Shown: positions 17,093 to 25,922, numbered from the stretch's first letter. The stretch: 64,000 nt of DNA from Nostoc sp. MG11 (GCF_014904695.1 NZ_JACXXN010000026.1:1-64000); one strand, 5' to 3'. Notes: generated by a model from the letters alone, not told the origin. Translations and numbers: made by a program.

Positions 17093-18163
17093 GTGATAGA
17101 AAAATTGCAAAACCGCTTTCGGAATTTTAGAAGGAAAGTAGCTGAGCCTGTCAAAATCCAACAGCTAGAAACAGAGTTGCTAGCTGAATCAACATTAGAC
17201 TCATCCTACCTAGTTTTAATTTTTGGCTCCTGTGCCATAGCTACTTTTGGTTTATTGTCCAACAGTAGTGCAGTCATCATCGGAGCTATGATCATTGCAC
17301 CTTTGATGTTGCCAATTCGAGCTTTAGCTTTTGGTGCGTTGCAAGCGAATGTGGTTTTATTTCGCCAAGGAGTATTTGCTGTAATAGTTAGGGATAATTG
17401 CTGCAATTGCGATCGCTTACCAGTTTAGGATTATTTACGCGTCTTCCTACCTTTGGTAGTAAAATCCTAGCACGTTCCGAACCAACACTATTAGATTTAG
17501 GGATAGCGATCGCAGCTGGAAGTATCAGCGGCTATGCTAAAGTTGAGCCAAAAATTTCTGGAAGTTTGGCGGGAACTGCAATTGCGGTTGCGCTCATGCC
17601 TCCTGTTTGTGTGATTGGTTTAGGGTTATCACAGGCAAATTTCTCACTCAGTTTCGGAGCAACCTTACTTTACCTAACTAACCTATTAGGTATCACTCTT
17701 TCCTGTATGCTCACATTTCTGATAGCAGGTTACACATCTGTACGTCGAGCACGAAAACCCCTGACTTGGACTTTGGCTTTAACCGCAATTCTTCTAATTC
17801 CTTTGGGTGTCAGCTTCTTCCGACTTGTACGGCAATCCCAGCTAGAAATCAGCGTTAGACGAGCATTATTAAACAGAACTGTTACTTTTCAAAGACTAGA
17901 GTTACTGACAAATCAAACAAAAAATCAGCGTTAGACGAGCATTATTAAACAGAACTGTTACTTTTCAAAGACTAGAGTTACTGACAAATCAAACAAATTG
18001 GCTAACTAATCAACCACAAATCCGTCTAAATGTGCGAGCAAAGGAACCTGTAACCCCTCGACAAGTGCAGTTATTGGAAGAGTTTATTGAGCGAGAAATG
18101 GGACAACCTTTCACTTTAATTTTCCAAGTTGGTGAAGTGGAAGAAGTGCGGCGAGAAAAGTAG
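17093..18163 (+). pseudogene. DUF389 membrane protein, frameshifted and duplicated
   Basis: The pieces in order match a DUF389 (TIGR00341-like) polytopic protein: SAVIIGAMIIAPLMLPIRAL in frame 1, then GSISGYAKVEPKISGSLAGT and AIAVALMPPVCVIGLGL in another frame, and a soluble C-terminus QPQIRLNVRAKEPVTPRQV ending at 18163. Two single-base insertions (near 17392 and 17426) break the frame, and a 76-bp tandem duplication at 17846-17997 breaks it again. The start is GTG 17093. With three lesions it is inactive. Confidence 0.85.
17846..17997 (+). repeat. 76-bp tandem duplication
   Basis: Two essentially identical copies with a period of 76 bases; the second begins at 17922. Since 76 is not a multiple of three it shifts the reading frame of the DUF389 gene. 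The near-identity of the copies suggests a recent event. Confidence 0.95.
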
Positions 18164-18184
18164 TAGAGGTGCAGGGGGCAGGGT

Positions 18185-18213
18185 GTAGAGACGTTGCAAT
18201 GCAACGTCTCTAC
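18185..18213. repeat. GTAGAGACGTT palindromic repeat, copy 2
   Basis: A 29-bp palindrome with arms GTAGAGACGTTGCA around a single T/A centre. It lies 22 bases after the DUF389 stop and before the acetyltransferase gene. Confidence 0.85.
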
Positions 18214-18303
18214 CTATCGCATTATTTTTTTTAGTTGGTATTAGATTTACTGGAATTTATATTGTAGTATCTGTAGCATGAGATAGTGAGTTGATAGTAA
18301 TAC

Positions 18304-19179
18304 ATGAACCAGTATCACTTTAAACAATCATTCTCTGCTGACCCTGCCTTAAGCAATAAGCTTTTTGACTTGTTGGAAAACACATTTCCCGGACTCAGTA
18401 GTTTGGCAGAATGTGGGAGAAAACTAGGTGCATCTTGGGAAACAGCTTCGACACCGTTTATTCGCTTTCATGATGATATAGCCATTACTCATGTGGGAGT
18501 ATTAGAAATTCCCATGCAAATCATGGGACAAAGGCTAACTGTGGGAGGAGTCCATGCGGTAGCTACCCGTGCGGAGTTTCGTAGGAGAGGCTATTACCGT
18601 CAAGTGATGGAGGAAGTTCTGGAATACTGTAACCAACATTATGAAACACTTGTACTGACGACACTACAACCAGAGTTTTACTTACCTTTTGGCTTTCGCA
18701 TTGTCGAAGAACACATTTTCAAAGTCAAGTGTGACTCCACAGGTAGCGCTGATGGCTTGAGAACTCTGAATTTTGCAGATATCAAAGATTTCACATTGCT
18801 GCACAGGCTTTTAGAAACGCGCACGCCTGTATCTAATATAGTTGGGGTAGTCAAGGAAAAACCCTTGTTTTGCGTTAATGAAGGAAGCCGTCCCTTATAC
18901 TATGCGGAAGATTTGGATTTAATCGCTTGCATGGAGATTGAAGATAGCAGACTTCATCTTTTTGATCTGGTGGCAACGCAGACATACTCTTTAAACGAGA
19001 TTCTGGCTAGGATACCTCAACCCATTGCAGAGGTAGTAATCTACTTTAGTCCTGAACGTCTCGATGTCAAAGATGTGCAACCATTTCCTCATGAATTTGA
19101 TGAAACTGTGCTGATGGTTCGCGGTAAATTTGCAGCGGAGAGGGAAAAATTTATGCTACCGCGTTCTGCGAGATGTTGA
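18304..19179 (+). CDS. GNAT family N-acetyltransferase
   Basis: A 291-residue protein. The N-terminal 150 residues carry a GNAT fold with the acetyl-CoA motif A VHAVATRAEFRRRGYYRQVM (RRRGYY for Q/RxxGxG/A) and a typical next strand LTTLQPEFYLPFGFRIVEE. The C-terminal half (about 150-285) resembles the second domain of Eis-like acetyltransferases. The acceptor is unknown. The start at ATG 18304 is the only in-frame choice near the domain start. Confidence 0.82.
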   Translation: MNQYHFKQSFSADPALSNKLFDLLENTFPGLSSLAECGRKLGASWETASTPFIRFHDDIAITHVGVLEIPMQIMGQRLTVGGVHAVATRAEFRRRGYYRQVMEEVLEYCNQHYETLVLTTLQPEFYLPFGFRIVEEHIFKVKCDSTGSADGLRTLNFADIKDFTLLHRLLETRTPVSNIVGVVKEKPLFCVNEGSRPLYYAEDLDLIACMEIEDSRLHLFDLVATQTYSLNEILARIPQPIAEVVIYFSPERLDVKDVQPFPHEFDETVLMVRGKFAAEREKFMLPRSARC

Positions 19180-19198
19180 GGAAAAGAGGGTAGTCAAA

Positions 19199-19240
19199 AT
19201 AATTCATAATTGATAATTCATAATTCATAATTAATTATTT
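19199..19240. repeat. AT-rich short repeats (TAATTCATAAT type)
   Basis: Repeated TAATTCATAAT-like units between the acetyltransferase stop and the MITE-like element. The same motif returns at the right end of the window, where it is common in this genome type. Confidence 0.7.
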
Positions 19241-19443
19241 GGCATTGCTGAATTGAAGTATGAAATTTCAAAACTTAACATCTTAAACTCTTACTCTCTG
19301 CGCCTCTGTCTTGAAAAGTTTCCTACGGCGGGAAACTCCGAAGTTCTGATCGCCGGACGCCGGCGCTCAGACTTCTCTCCGCCTACAGAACTTTTCGCTG
19401 CGTCTCTGCGTGAGATAAATTCATACCTGGATTCAGCAACGCC
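19241..19443. mobile_element. MITE-like element with 8-bp target duplication
   Basis: A 203-bp element with 24-bp terminal inverted repeats, the left starting GGCATTGCTGAAT and the right (complement) GGCGTTGCTGAAT, with four mismatches. It is flanked on both sides by AATTATTT (19233-19240 and 19444-19451), a clear target-site duplication. The 74-codon frame inside is an incidental ORF. It has inserted just beyond the 3' end of the response regulator gene. Confidence 0.8.
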
Positions 19444-19462
19444 AATTATTTGGTCAGGAGAA

Positions 19463-20098
19463 TCACAGCATAATTAAACCTAGTCGCACACCCACAGCAA
19501 CAGCCTCAGTACGGGTGGAGACACCGAGCTTTTGAAAAATGGATGAAAGATGAAATTTAACTGTATGCTCGGAGATGTGTAAACCTTTAGCGATCGCCTT
19601 GTTACCCAACCCAGAACCGAGCATACCTAAAACCTCTATTTCTCGTGGTGTCAAGGTTTGTACAGGATTTACCACTACTTTTTCTCGCACAGAAAGCAAC
19701 TCTAAAAAATCTGGGTGTAGCACTACTAAACCAAAAGCGATCGCCTCAACAGCAGCCACAATTTCCGACTCTGTACTAGTACTGGGTAAAATACCCCGGA
19801 CACCAGAACGTAAAGCCATCTCCAAGTCGATGCTGTCAAGTTCCTCAACAATTACCATAATTCTCAATGGGTATTGCTCCTCTTGAATCAGCAGCAATTT
19901 TTCCCACACCGATTGTTGAGGATTTCCGCTCAAATCTAGTAGCACCACATCGGGTTGTAATTGCCCAACTTCCCTTGCGAGGACATCCAAGTCGGATGCA
20001 CTTCCCACAACCGTCAGCGTAGTAGAATTACTAGTCACCACAGCTGATAACCCTGCCCGCACCACAGGGGAAGTAGCAACTACCATGACTCGGATCAT
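19463..20098 (-). CDS. NarL/LuxR-type response regulator, atypical receiver
   Basis: A 211-residue protein: receiver domain (about 1-120) and LuxR-type HTH (about 148-200: LTPREIEVLGMLGSGLGNKA, then ISEHTVKFHLSSIFQKLGV). The phosphoacceptor is present as Asp55 (DVVLLDLSG), but the usual acidic pair near residues 9-10 is Thr-Ser (VVATSPVVR) and the conserved lysine is not at its place (GVRGILPST). It may not be phosphorylated conventionally. Its ATG overlaps the stop of the upstream protease gene by four bases, so the two are co-translated. No kinase gene is adjacent. Confidence 0.88.
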   Translation of the reverse strand: MIRVMVVATSPVVRAGLSAVVTSNSTTLTVVGSASDLDVLAREVGQLQPDVVLLDLSGNPQQSVWEKLLLIQEEQYPLRIMVIVEELDSIDLEMALRSGVRGILPSTSTESEIVAAVEAIAFGLVVLHPDFLELLSVREKVVVNPVQTLTPREIEVLGMLGSGLGNKAIAKGLHISEHTVKFHLSSIFQKLGVSTRTEAVAVGVRLGLIML

Positions 20099-20943
20099 GT
20101 CGCCTCCACAGCATTCCCACTCTGCATCGCAATATACACAACAAATTGCTGTCCACCGCGCAGTATTTGTAGGGGAATTGATTGGTTATTGTTGCTTTGA
20201 TGGAGATATTTAGCTAAATCGTTAGGGTTAGTAAACAAACGCCCTGCAACTCCAATTAACACATCACCGATTTGTACTCCAGCGGTTTCTGCTGCACCAT
20301 CAGGTAAAATTGACAACACTAATAAGCCCAAGGTACGTCTGTCTAAAAGCACAGGTTGCAGTGTTACTCCCAGTTGTGGACGATTATCACCGCTCAAAAA
20401 ACGGTCTACAGTGTTGCTAGGGACTGCTATAGCTAAACCATTGGCAATCATAGTGTTAATGCCTACGACTCGACCGAGACAGTCAGCAAGCGGCCCCCCA
20501 GAATTACCAGGATACAGCCGCAGATCTGCCATAACTGCCCGCGAATTATTGGCGGAGATAATCCCGGTAGTTACAGCACCACTGTCTGCAAAGGGATTTC
20601 CTACTGCTAAGACTAATTCACCGACTCGCAGCGCTTCAGAATTACTAATTGTTGCAGCAGTTAAGTTAGTGGTAGCAATTCTCAGGGCTGCTAAATCTTG
20701 TTGTGGATCAAAGTGTGTACGCACTGCATCAAATTTTCGTCCATCTGACAATTCCACAGTGGCGTTGTTGCTAGTTGCTACGTGGGCATTAGTGATAATT
20801 AGTCCGTTAGGTTGCCAGATTACACCAGAACCGATTCCTAGAGAACCGCTGTTTATTTTGACGGTGCTATGACGTAGCTTAGTGGCTAGTGCTGTTAATT
20901 CGGCGGCGATGTTGGTAAATGTTGTGTTTGCCATGTTGTACAA
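20095..20943 (-). CDS. trypsin-like serine protease with PDZ domain (S1C/HtrA-like)
   Basis: A 282-residue protein with a complete triad: His54 (LIITNAHVA), Asp83 (DPQQDLAAL) and Ser148 (LYPGNSGGPL). A PDZ domain follows (about 190-275: LGLLVLSILPDGAAETAGVQ, GDVLIGVAG). There is no obvious signal peptide or membrane anchor at the N-terminus, so it may be cytoplasmic or exported by another route. It sits between a degenerate paralogue (21234-22136) and the response regulator with which it overlaps, suggesting a regulated proteolysis unit. Confidence 0.9.
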   Translation of the reverse strand: MYNMANTTFTNIAAELTALATKLRHSTVKINSGSLGIGSGVIWQPNGLIITNAHVATSNNATVELSDGRKFDAVRTHFDPQQDLAALRIATTNLTAATISNSEALRVGELVLAVGNPFADSGAVTTGIISANNSRAVMADLRLYPGNSGGPLADCLGRVVGINTMIANGLAIAVPSNTVDRFLSGDNRPQLGVTLQPVLLDRRTLGLLVLSILPDGAAETAGVQIGDVLIGVAGRLFTNPNDLAKYLHQSNNNQSIPLQILRGGQQFVVYIAMQSGNAVEAT

Positions 20944-20953
20944 TTTTTGGCGT

Positions 20954-21184
20954 TGTTTCGTGTTCTGAACTCGAAGTTTCGTGTTCTGATCTCGAAGTTC
21001 CGTGTTCTGATCTCGAAGTTCCGTGTTCTGAGCTTGAAGTTTCGTGTTCTGATCTCGAAGTTTCGTGTTTTGATCTTGAAGTTCCGTGTTCTGATCTCGA
21101 AGTTCCGTGTTCTGATCTCGGAGTTCCGTGTTCTGATCTCGGAGTTCCGTGTTCTGATCTTGGAGTTTCGTGTTCAGAAGCTCA
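20954..21184. repeat. 21-bp minisatellite, 11 units
   Basis: Eleven head-to-tail 21-bp units with core CCGTGTTCTGATCTCGA, differing at a few positions, between the two protease genes. Because 21 is a multiple of three, several frames stay open: plus-strand frames give heptads of VPCSDLE or FRVLISK. I treat these as non-coding, since there is no ribosome site and the repeats alone explain the open frames. Confidence 0.95.
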
Positions 21185-21233
21185 ACGTTCGAGTAAAAAG
21201 GTCGAAGTTCTAAATTACGTTCTAAATTACGAA

Positions 21234-22136
21234 TTACAATGGTCGTTCACCAATTGCGATCGCTAACTCAACTAACACCCCACCGCGTACAAGTTGGACT
21301 TTGACGGTTTGACCAATGCGATCGCCACTATTGAGAAGCGCCAGGACATCACCAGTATCACTTAATGTAATACCATCAAATGTTACTAATACATCGCCAA
21401 GCAAGACGCCTGCATTATCAGCAGGGCCGGAGGGTTCGACGTTGACGACAATTACTCCGCTAGCAGAAGTTAAATTGAGGGCAGTTTTGAGATTTTTTGG
21501 TAGGCGTACAGGTTGCATACCTACACCCAAGTAGCCTTTAGAAATACGTCCTTTTGCTACCAATTGGTCAACGATGCGATCGACTGTAGCAACGGGAATA
21601 GTCAAAGCAGTACCACGCCGCCCTGATGTATTCATGCCTACTACATAACCAGCAGCATCTACAAGGGGCCCGCCTGCAAAGCCGGAGTAAAGGGTAATGT
21701 CTGGACGAATGAATTGGTCAATATTACCACCGCTCATGCTTCGCCAAGCACCACTAACTACACTCACCGCACCCATCGCCGCTCTTAAGTCACCTTCGCT
21801 ACTTCTTGCTAGTCCTAGTACCAGATGACCAACTTTGAGCGTTTTAGTATCGCCAATTTTGGCCACGGGAATTTCTGCATCTTGGAGTTTAAAGACAGCT
21901 ACATCGGTGCTAGAGTCATGACCAATGGGTGTAACGGGTATAGTACGACCATCTGATAGGGTGATGGTGATTTCGTCATAGCGCTGGAGCGACTCATCAG
22001 AGGTAACAATGATCCCATTACGCCAGTGAATACCGCTTGGAGAAACACGTTTACCCGCATTCACAGCAACCACAGCAGTCCCAGCTTGCTCTACGGTGTC
22101 AGCTAAACTGTTAGACAAAGCCAGTAATGAAGACAT
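21234..22136 (-). CDS. HtrA-like PDZ protein with degenerate catalytic site
   Basis: A 300-residue paralogue of the next gene, S1C-type fold plus PDZ (about 200-290: ASGVIVVNVEPSGPADNAGV, GDVLVTFDG). Compared with the intact triad, the histidine position is Glu (GIIVTSDESL), Asp is kept (SSTDVAVFKL) and the nucleophile is Ala (LYSGFAGGPL in place of GNSGGPL). It should be proteolytically inactive, acting as a substrate-binding or regulatory partner. The ATG at 22136 is preferred; a TTG at 22151 is possible. Separated from the active paralogue by the 21-bp minisatellite. Confidence 0.85.
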   Translation of the reverse strand: MSSLLALSNSLADTVEQAGTAVVAVNAGKRVSPSGIHWRNGIIVTSDESLQRYDEITITLSDGRTIPVTPIGHDSSTDVAVFKLQDAEIPVAKIGDTKTLKVGHLVLGLARSSEGDLRAAMGAVSVVSGAWRSMSGGNIDQFIRPDITLYSGFAGGPLVDAAGYVVGMNTSGRRGTALTIPVATVDRIVDQLVAKGRISKGYLGVGMQPVRLPKNLKTALNLTSASGVIVVNVEPSGPADNAGVLLGDVLVTFDGITLSDTGDVLALLNSGDRIGQTVKVQLVRGGVLVELAIAIGERPL

Positions 22137-22256
22137 AAGATTTCTTTGCAAACGTTCCTAGATGCTCATATCTTGCCGTTTTCTCCTTACAAATCACATT
22201 AGAAAAATGGGCAGAATTCACCCTAGAAAAATAGCTAGGTAATACCGATTCAATTG

Positions 22257-22285
22257 GTAGAGACCTTGCATTGCAACGTCTCTAC
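22257..22285. repeat. GTAGAGACGTT palindromic repeat, copy 3
   Basis: A slightly degenerate copy (left arm GTAGAGACCTTGCA, right arm TGCAACGTCTCTAC) between the degenerate protease and the exoD-like gene. Confidence 0.75.
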
Positions 22286-22384
22286 ATGGTCTATCTGTCA
22301 CATTCTTTTTTTAATTGGTATAAGAAAGCAGACGAGCAGGGGAGCAGAAGGGGAAAATAGAAAAATTTCTTCTCATTCCCCAGC

Positions 22385-23002
22385 CTAATTGAATTGCCGT
22401 TGAATAGCTGTAAATCCTGCGGAGAATAACGCTGCAATTACACTTGCCATAATTGCCAGAACCACACAAGCGCCTAAAGCTCCCAAAACTATTACTACCC
22501 CATCTTGCTCAATCATGCCTAGACTAATTACAACTATGGCGATAGCGGGTGGTAGATTACCAAAAGGTATCGGTAGTGCAATGACAATGGCAAGGATGAG
22601 AAATAATAGTCCTAGAAGGCGTTGTCCCAGAGGTGAAGCGACAAATTTCCAGCGGGGACGAACTACACTCTCGAATTTTTCTAGGATTGAAAGAATTTTA
22701 TTGATCAGTTTCTCAAAATCTTGGCGTTTCAACGAGCGATTAGCTATCCAATTTGGTAGCCGAGGTTTAGTAAAACCTAAGAGCAACTGCACTGAAACTA
22801 TCATTAAAGGTAGACCGATAATTGCAGAAACTCCAGCGATAGGTAGTGGTAAAGCTTCTGGTAATGCACAAAGAAGTAAGACAGGAGCAAAAGCGCGATC
22901 GGCCATATCATCTAGCAAATCTCTGAAGTATAAACGCTCTCCTGAATGGCGTTCTAAGAAGTCCCGTAGTAATTTAGAGGTCTGCAATTGTTGTTTTGAC
23001 AT
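22385..23002 (-). CDS. ExoD family membrane protein
   Basis: A 205-residue protein of the exopolysaccharide-synthesis ExoD family: N-terminal amphipathic helix (LLRDFLERHSGERLYFRDLL), then FAPVLLLCALPEALPLPIAG and GLPLMIVSVQLLLG, the paired central loop WKFVASPLGQRLLGL, and a C-terminal hydrophobic pair. The family was linked to exopolysaccharide production and alkali tolerance in rhizobia; its molecular role is unclear. A second member lies at 47835-48467. Confidence 0.88.
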   Translation of the reverse strand: MSKQQLQTSKLLRDFLERHSGERLYFRDLLDDMADRAFAPVLLLCALPEALPLPIAGVSAIIGLPLMIVSVQLLLGFTKPRLPNWIANRSLKRQDFEKLINKILSILEKFESVVRPRWKFVASPLGQRLLGLLFLILAIVIALPIPFGNLPPAIAIVVISLGMIEQDGVVIVLGALGACVVLAIMASVIAALFSAGFTAIQRQFN

Positions 23003-23244
23003 GCTTTGACGGTCTGGGGTTAAAAGGGATTAGGCGATCGCTATTAAGGATTAAGAACAAAGTCAACTACTGAATTTTATAGCCTGCGTTGAGGCTTCAA
23101 TCCCAGCCCATAGTAAGACTTTTGATTCCCTTACACTGCGTTCCAAGGAGTAAAAATTCACTGGAAGCAGAAAATAGCTAGTACACTACGGTATAAATAA
23201 ACCACCCATTCCCCATACCCCACGCCTCTTGTAGATGGAGTTTT

Positions 23245-23934
23245 TTATATCAGCTTTTCTTCGATTATTTCCTCAAATAGCTCGTCCAATAATTCGCCTG
23301 CTTGTTCTAATGAACTCAACACTCGGTAAGCTAAACGTGCTGTTTCAGGAGATGGAAATTCTATATCAGGAACCATAATTACACACATTCCAGCCTTAAA
23401 AGCTGCTTCCACGCCTACAGATGAATCTTCAAAAACCATACACTGCAAAGGAACAACATTAATTGCGCGACTAACTTCTAGAAAAATATCTGGAGCGGGC
23501 TTGCCCTCAGCAACATCTTCGCTCGTTACAATAGTCGGGAAATATTGCTGAATACCTGCGTTGGTTAAACGTCGGATTGTTCTGATTCGAGATGTCCCAG
23601 TTGCCAATGCAATAATTACTCCTAGGTTATTTAGTTTGTTGAGTATATCTAATACACCGGCTTTTACTGGCAGACCTTCTCGCATTTCTCGCTCATCGCC
23701 AATTTTAATCCGTTGTGCTGTCACTGACGCAAAAGGAAAGCTTTCTCCATATCTTTTTTTTAGTATTTTTTCCCGCCATGACAAATCTCGACCGACAAAC
23801 TCATTATAAAAATTGTCACTCATGACATAGCCATGATTTTCTAGGGCCTGCTTCCAAGCCCATCGAGCAATACTTTCCGTATCAAAAAGCAGACCATCCA
23901 TGTCAAAAATTACGGCTCGGAAATTTGGTGACAC
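23245..23934 (-). CDS. HAD superfamily hydrolase (beta-phosphoglucomutase-like)
   Basis: A 229-residue HAD phosphatase/phosphomutase. Motif I is FDMDGLLFDTE (nucleophile Asp and acid/base Asp), motif II ALATGTSR, motif III lysine in EGKPAPDIFLEV and motif IV VFEDSSVGVEAA. A helical cap lies between motifs I and II, as in the PGMB/GPH subfamily. The substrate is a small phosphorylated sugar or related metabolite. No operon partner is evident. Confidence 0.88.
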   Translation of the reverse strand: MSPNFRAVIFDMDGLLFDTESIARWAWKQALENHGYVMSDNFYNEFVGRDLSWREKILKKRYGESFPFASVTAQRIKIGDEREMREGLPVKAGVLDILNKLNNLGVIIALATGTSRIRTIRRLTNAGIQQYFPTIVTSEDVAEGKPAPDIFLEVSRAINVVPLQCMVFEDSSVGVEAAFKAGMCVIMVPDIEFPSPETARLAYRVLSSLEQAGELLDELFEEIIEEKLI

Positions 23935-24296
23935 ATTAAGTCCTTTGATTACAGCTTGACAATATCGAACTATGTAATTATGCCCTTCTTGGTAGTCTGA
24001 AACTTAATTAGCTTAATAATTGTCAGTGAAACCCAACAAAGGTTTGAAAACGTTAAGTTGCACTCCAGGAAGCCACCTTTGGTGTCTACGTTCCTCAACC
24101 TACCTACATACAGCAGATTTCAGGTAAATGAACCACATAAATAAAACCCGAAACCCTGTAGAGACGTTACATCTACGGTCTCTACATGTAACGTCTTTAA
24201 TTTGCGTACCTAGTGGCATAAATCCTCAAACTTCCTCTAACTGAGATGAGAAAAATAGAGCATCGCTTTTAAAATAAAAACAAGCTAAGCAAAAAT
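23935..24296. other. non-coding region between divergent genes
   Basis: Promoter region for the HAD gene (minus) and the hemD-like gene (plus). It contains a GTAGAGACGTTACAT palindrome at 24158-24197 with an internal GGTCTCTAC, the fourth copy of the dispersed repeat. Nothing else is recognised. Confidence 0.6.
24158..24197. repeat. GTAGAGACGTT palindromic repeat, copy 4 (nested)
   Basis: A left arm GTAGAGACGTTACAT and right arm ATGTAACGTCTTT enclose a second partial copy (CGGTCTCTAC), giving a longer compound palindrome. Confidence 0.75.
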
Positions 24297-25169
24297 ATGG
24301 TAAATCTCAATCAATCTGCCCTTAACTTCAAATCGGAAGCAATCAATCTGCTAACTCCATCTAGGAAATTGCCTTTATACGGCAAGAGAATTTTAGTCAC
24401 AGCACCAATAAACTATGCTTCTAGATTCTCTGAACAAATCATTAAAAAAGGTGGACTTCCGGTTATCATGTCAACTATCGAAACCTGCCATCTATTAAAC
24501 TACACTGAGTTAGATACTGCTCTCAGAAAAATAGATACATTCGACTGGATTCTCTTTACTAGTAGAAACGGCATCACTGCATTTTTTGACCGGATGAATG
24601 ATTTACAGATTTCCACATCTGTGCTGCAAAATTGTCAATTGTGTGCTTTGGGAAAAGACTCAGAAAGCTTATTATCTTTTTGTGGCCAGGTGGATTTGAT
24701 CCCGACAGAATCTAGCCCAGCCGGAATTGTGGCAGAATTAGCAAAAATTCCCCAAATTAATCAGCAAAAAGTGCTGATACCTGCTCCTGAAGTTGTTGGT
24801 TTGCCTGAGCCTGATGTCATACCAAACTTGATCTCAGAATTGCAGAAATTGGGTATACAAGCAACTCGCATACCCACATATATTACGCAGGGTGTAGACA
24901 AAAATATATATAGTATTGAATTAAACCTAATTCGTCAAGGAATTATAGATGTAATTGCTTTTAGTAGCACGGCGGAAGTAGAAAGTTTTTTGACAATGGT
25001 CAACTCACAAAATGATTATGAACATTGTGTTGTTGCTTGTTTTGGGCCTTACACAGCTGCCAATGCTCAAAAGTTAGGTGTAAATGTCTCTATCGTGTCA
25101 AAAGATTATAGTTCATTTGAGGGATTTGCTGAAGCGATCGCAGAATTTTTCACTTTGGCTTCCAGATAA
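24297..25169 (+). CDS. hemD: uroporphyrinogen-III synthase-like protein
   Basis: A 290-residue protein of the HemD family, two alternating alpha/beta domains. Recognisable parts are GKRILVTAPINYASRFSEQI at the N-terminus, DWILFTSRNGITAFFDRM, the inter-domain segment with KVLIPAPEVV, then IDVIAFSSTAEVESFLTM and VVACFGPYTAANAQKLGV. The enzyme closes and isomerises hydroxymethylbilane to uroporphyrinogen III in tetrapyrrole synthesis. The sequence is divergent enough that a paralogue of the housekeeping enzyme is possible. Confidence 0.82.
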   Translation: MVNLNQSALNFKSEAINLLTPSRKLPLYGKRILVTAPINYASRFSEQIIKKGGLPVIMSTIETCHLLNYTELDTALRKIDTFDWILFTSRNGITAFFDRMNDLQISTSVLQNCQLCALGKDSESLLSFCGQVDLIPTESSPAGIVAELAKIPQINQQKVLIPAPEVVGLPEPDVIPNLISELQKLGIQATRIPTYITQGVDKNIYSIELNLIRQGIIDVIAFSSTAEVESFLTMVNSQNDYEHCVVACFGPYTAANAQKLGVNVSIVSKDYSSFEGFAEAIAEFFTLASR

Positions 25170-25256
25170 AAAAGCCAGATTATGGTAGCTTTCAATCAGA
25201 TATCTCTCTGCCCGTATAATCTGACTTATCTGAAAAACCTGAGGTAACGAACAAAA

Positions 25257-25517
25257 ATGGAATTTGATTTTACAACCACTCTTGGGCTAGTAGCAGGAGT
25301 ACTGACAACTATCGCCTATGTGCCTCAACTCATTAAAACTTGGCAGTCAAAATCAGCCCACGACCTTTCTTGGAGTATGTTAATTATTCTGTGTACAGGT
25401 ATTATTTTATGGTTAGTTTATGGTACTTCTGTGCACGATGTACCCATCATTGCAGCTAACATCGTCACTTTACTTCTAGCTTCCGTGATTTTAGTGCTGA
25501 AGATCAAGTACAGGTAA
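25257..25517 (+). CDS. SemiSWEET-type sugar transporter
   Basis: An 86-residue, three-helix protein. The first helix contains GVLTTIAYVPQLIKTW, the PQ-loop motif of SemiSWEETs, followed by SAHDLSWSMLII and a third helix AANIVTLLLASVILVLKI. SemiSWEETs work as dimers to move sugars down a gradient; the sugar is unknown. It starts at ATG 25257 shortly after GAGGTAACG. Confidence 0.9.
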   Translation: MEFDFTTTLGLVAGVLTTIAYVPQLIKTWQSKSAHDLSWSMLIILCTGIILWLVYGTSVHDVPIIAANIVTLLLASVILVLKIKYR

Positions 25518-25622
25518 CTATCTCTACTAACTGCTTCTGGATATAGAACACTAAAGTCTAGACTAGTAGCACGTAAACCCGTAGTATCGAAAATGGAGTT
25601 TATGTAAGATCGGGATTGTTGC

Positions 25623-25922
25623 ATGGCAACTTATAAGGTCAGATTATTTAACAAAGCTGAAGGGATAGATGAAACAATTGAAGTTGCTGATGATGAGTAC
25701 ATCCTAGACGCTGCCGAAGAACAAGGTTTAGACTTACCCTACTCGTGTCGCTCTGGTTCTTGTTCTAGCTGCAACGGTAAGCTGATTTCAGGTTCAGTTG
25801 ATCAGTCAGACCAAAACTTCTTAGATGACGATCAAATTGCTGCTGGAAATGTCCTAACCTGCTATGCTTATCCCACTTCAGATTGCACCATCGAAACCCA
25901 TCGAGAGGATGCGCTAAACTAA
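25623..25922 (+). CDS. petF: [2Fe-2S] plant-type ferredoxin
   Basis: A 99-residue ferredoxin with the cluster ligands Cys42, Cys47, Cys50 and Cys80 (CRSGSCSSC and LTC). The segment [14 protein letters not shown] is the usual acidic docking face. It carries electrons from photosystem I to FNR and other reductases. It is closer to vegetative PetF ([20 protein letters not shown]) than to heterocyst FdxH by eye. A strong hairpin follows. Confidence 0.92.
   Translation: MATYKVRLFNKAEGIDETIEVADDEYILDAAEEQGLDLPYSCRSGSCSSCNGKLISGSVDQSDQNFLDDDQIAAGNVLTCYAYPTSDCTIETHREDALN

Noticed and set aside
19253-19477. A 74-codon ORF before the response regulator
   Set aside because: It lies almost wholly inside the 203-bp MITE-like element and runs across its inverted end; no ribosome site.
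20919-21266. Heptad-repeat ORFs (VPCSDLE and FRVLISK)
   Set aside because: Open frames result from the 21-bp minisatellite; two frames are open at once and neither has a ribosome site or a conserved domain.
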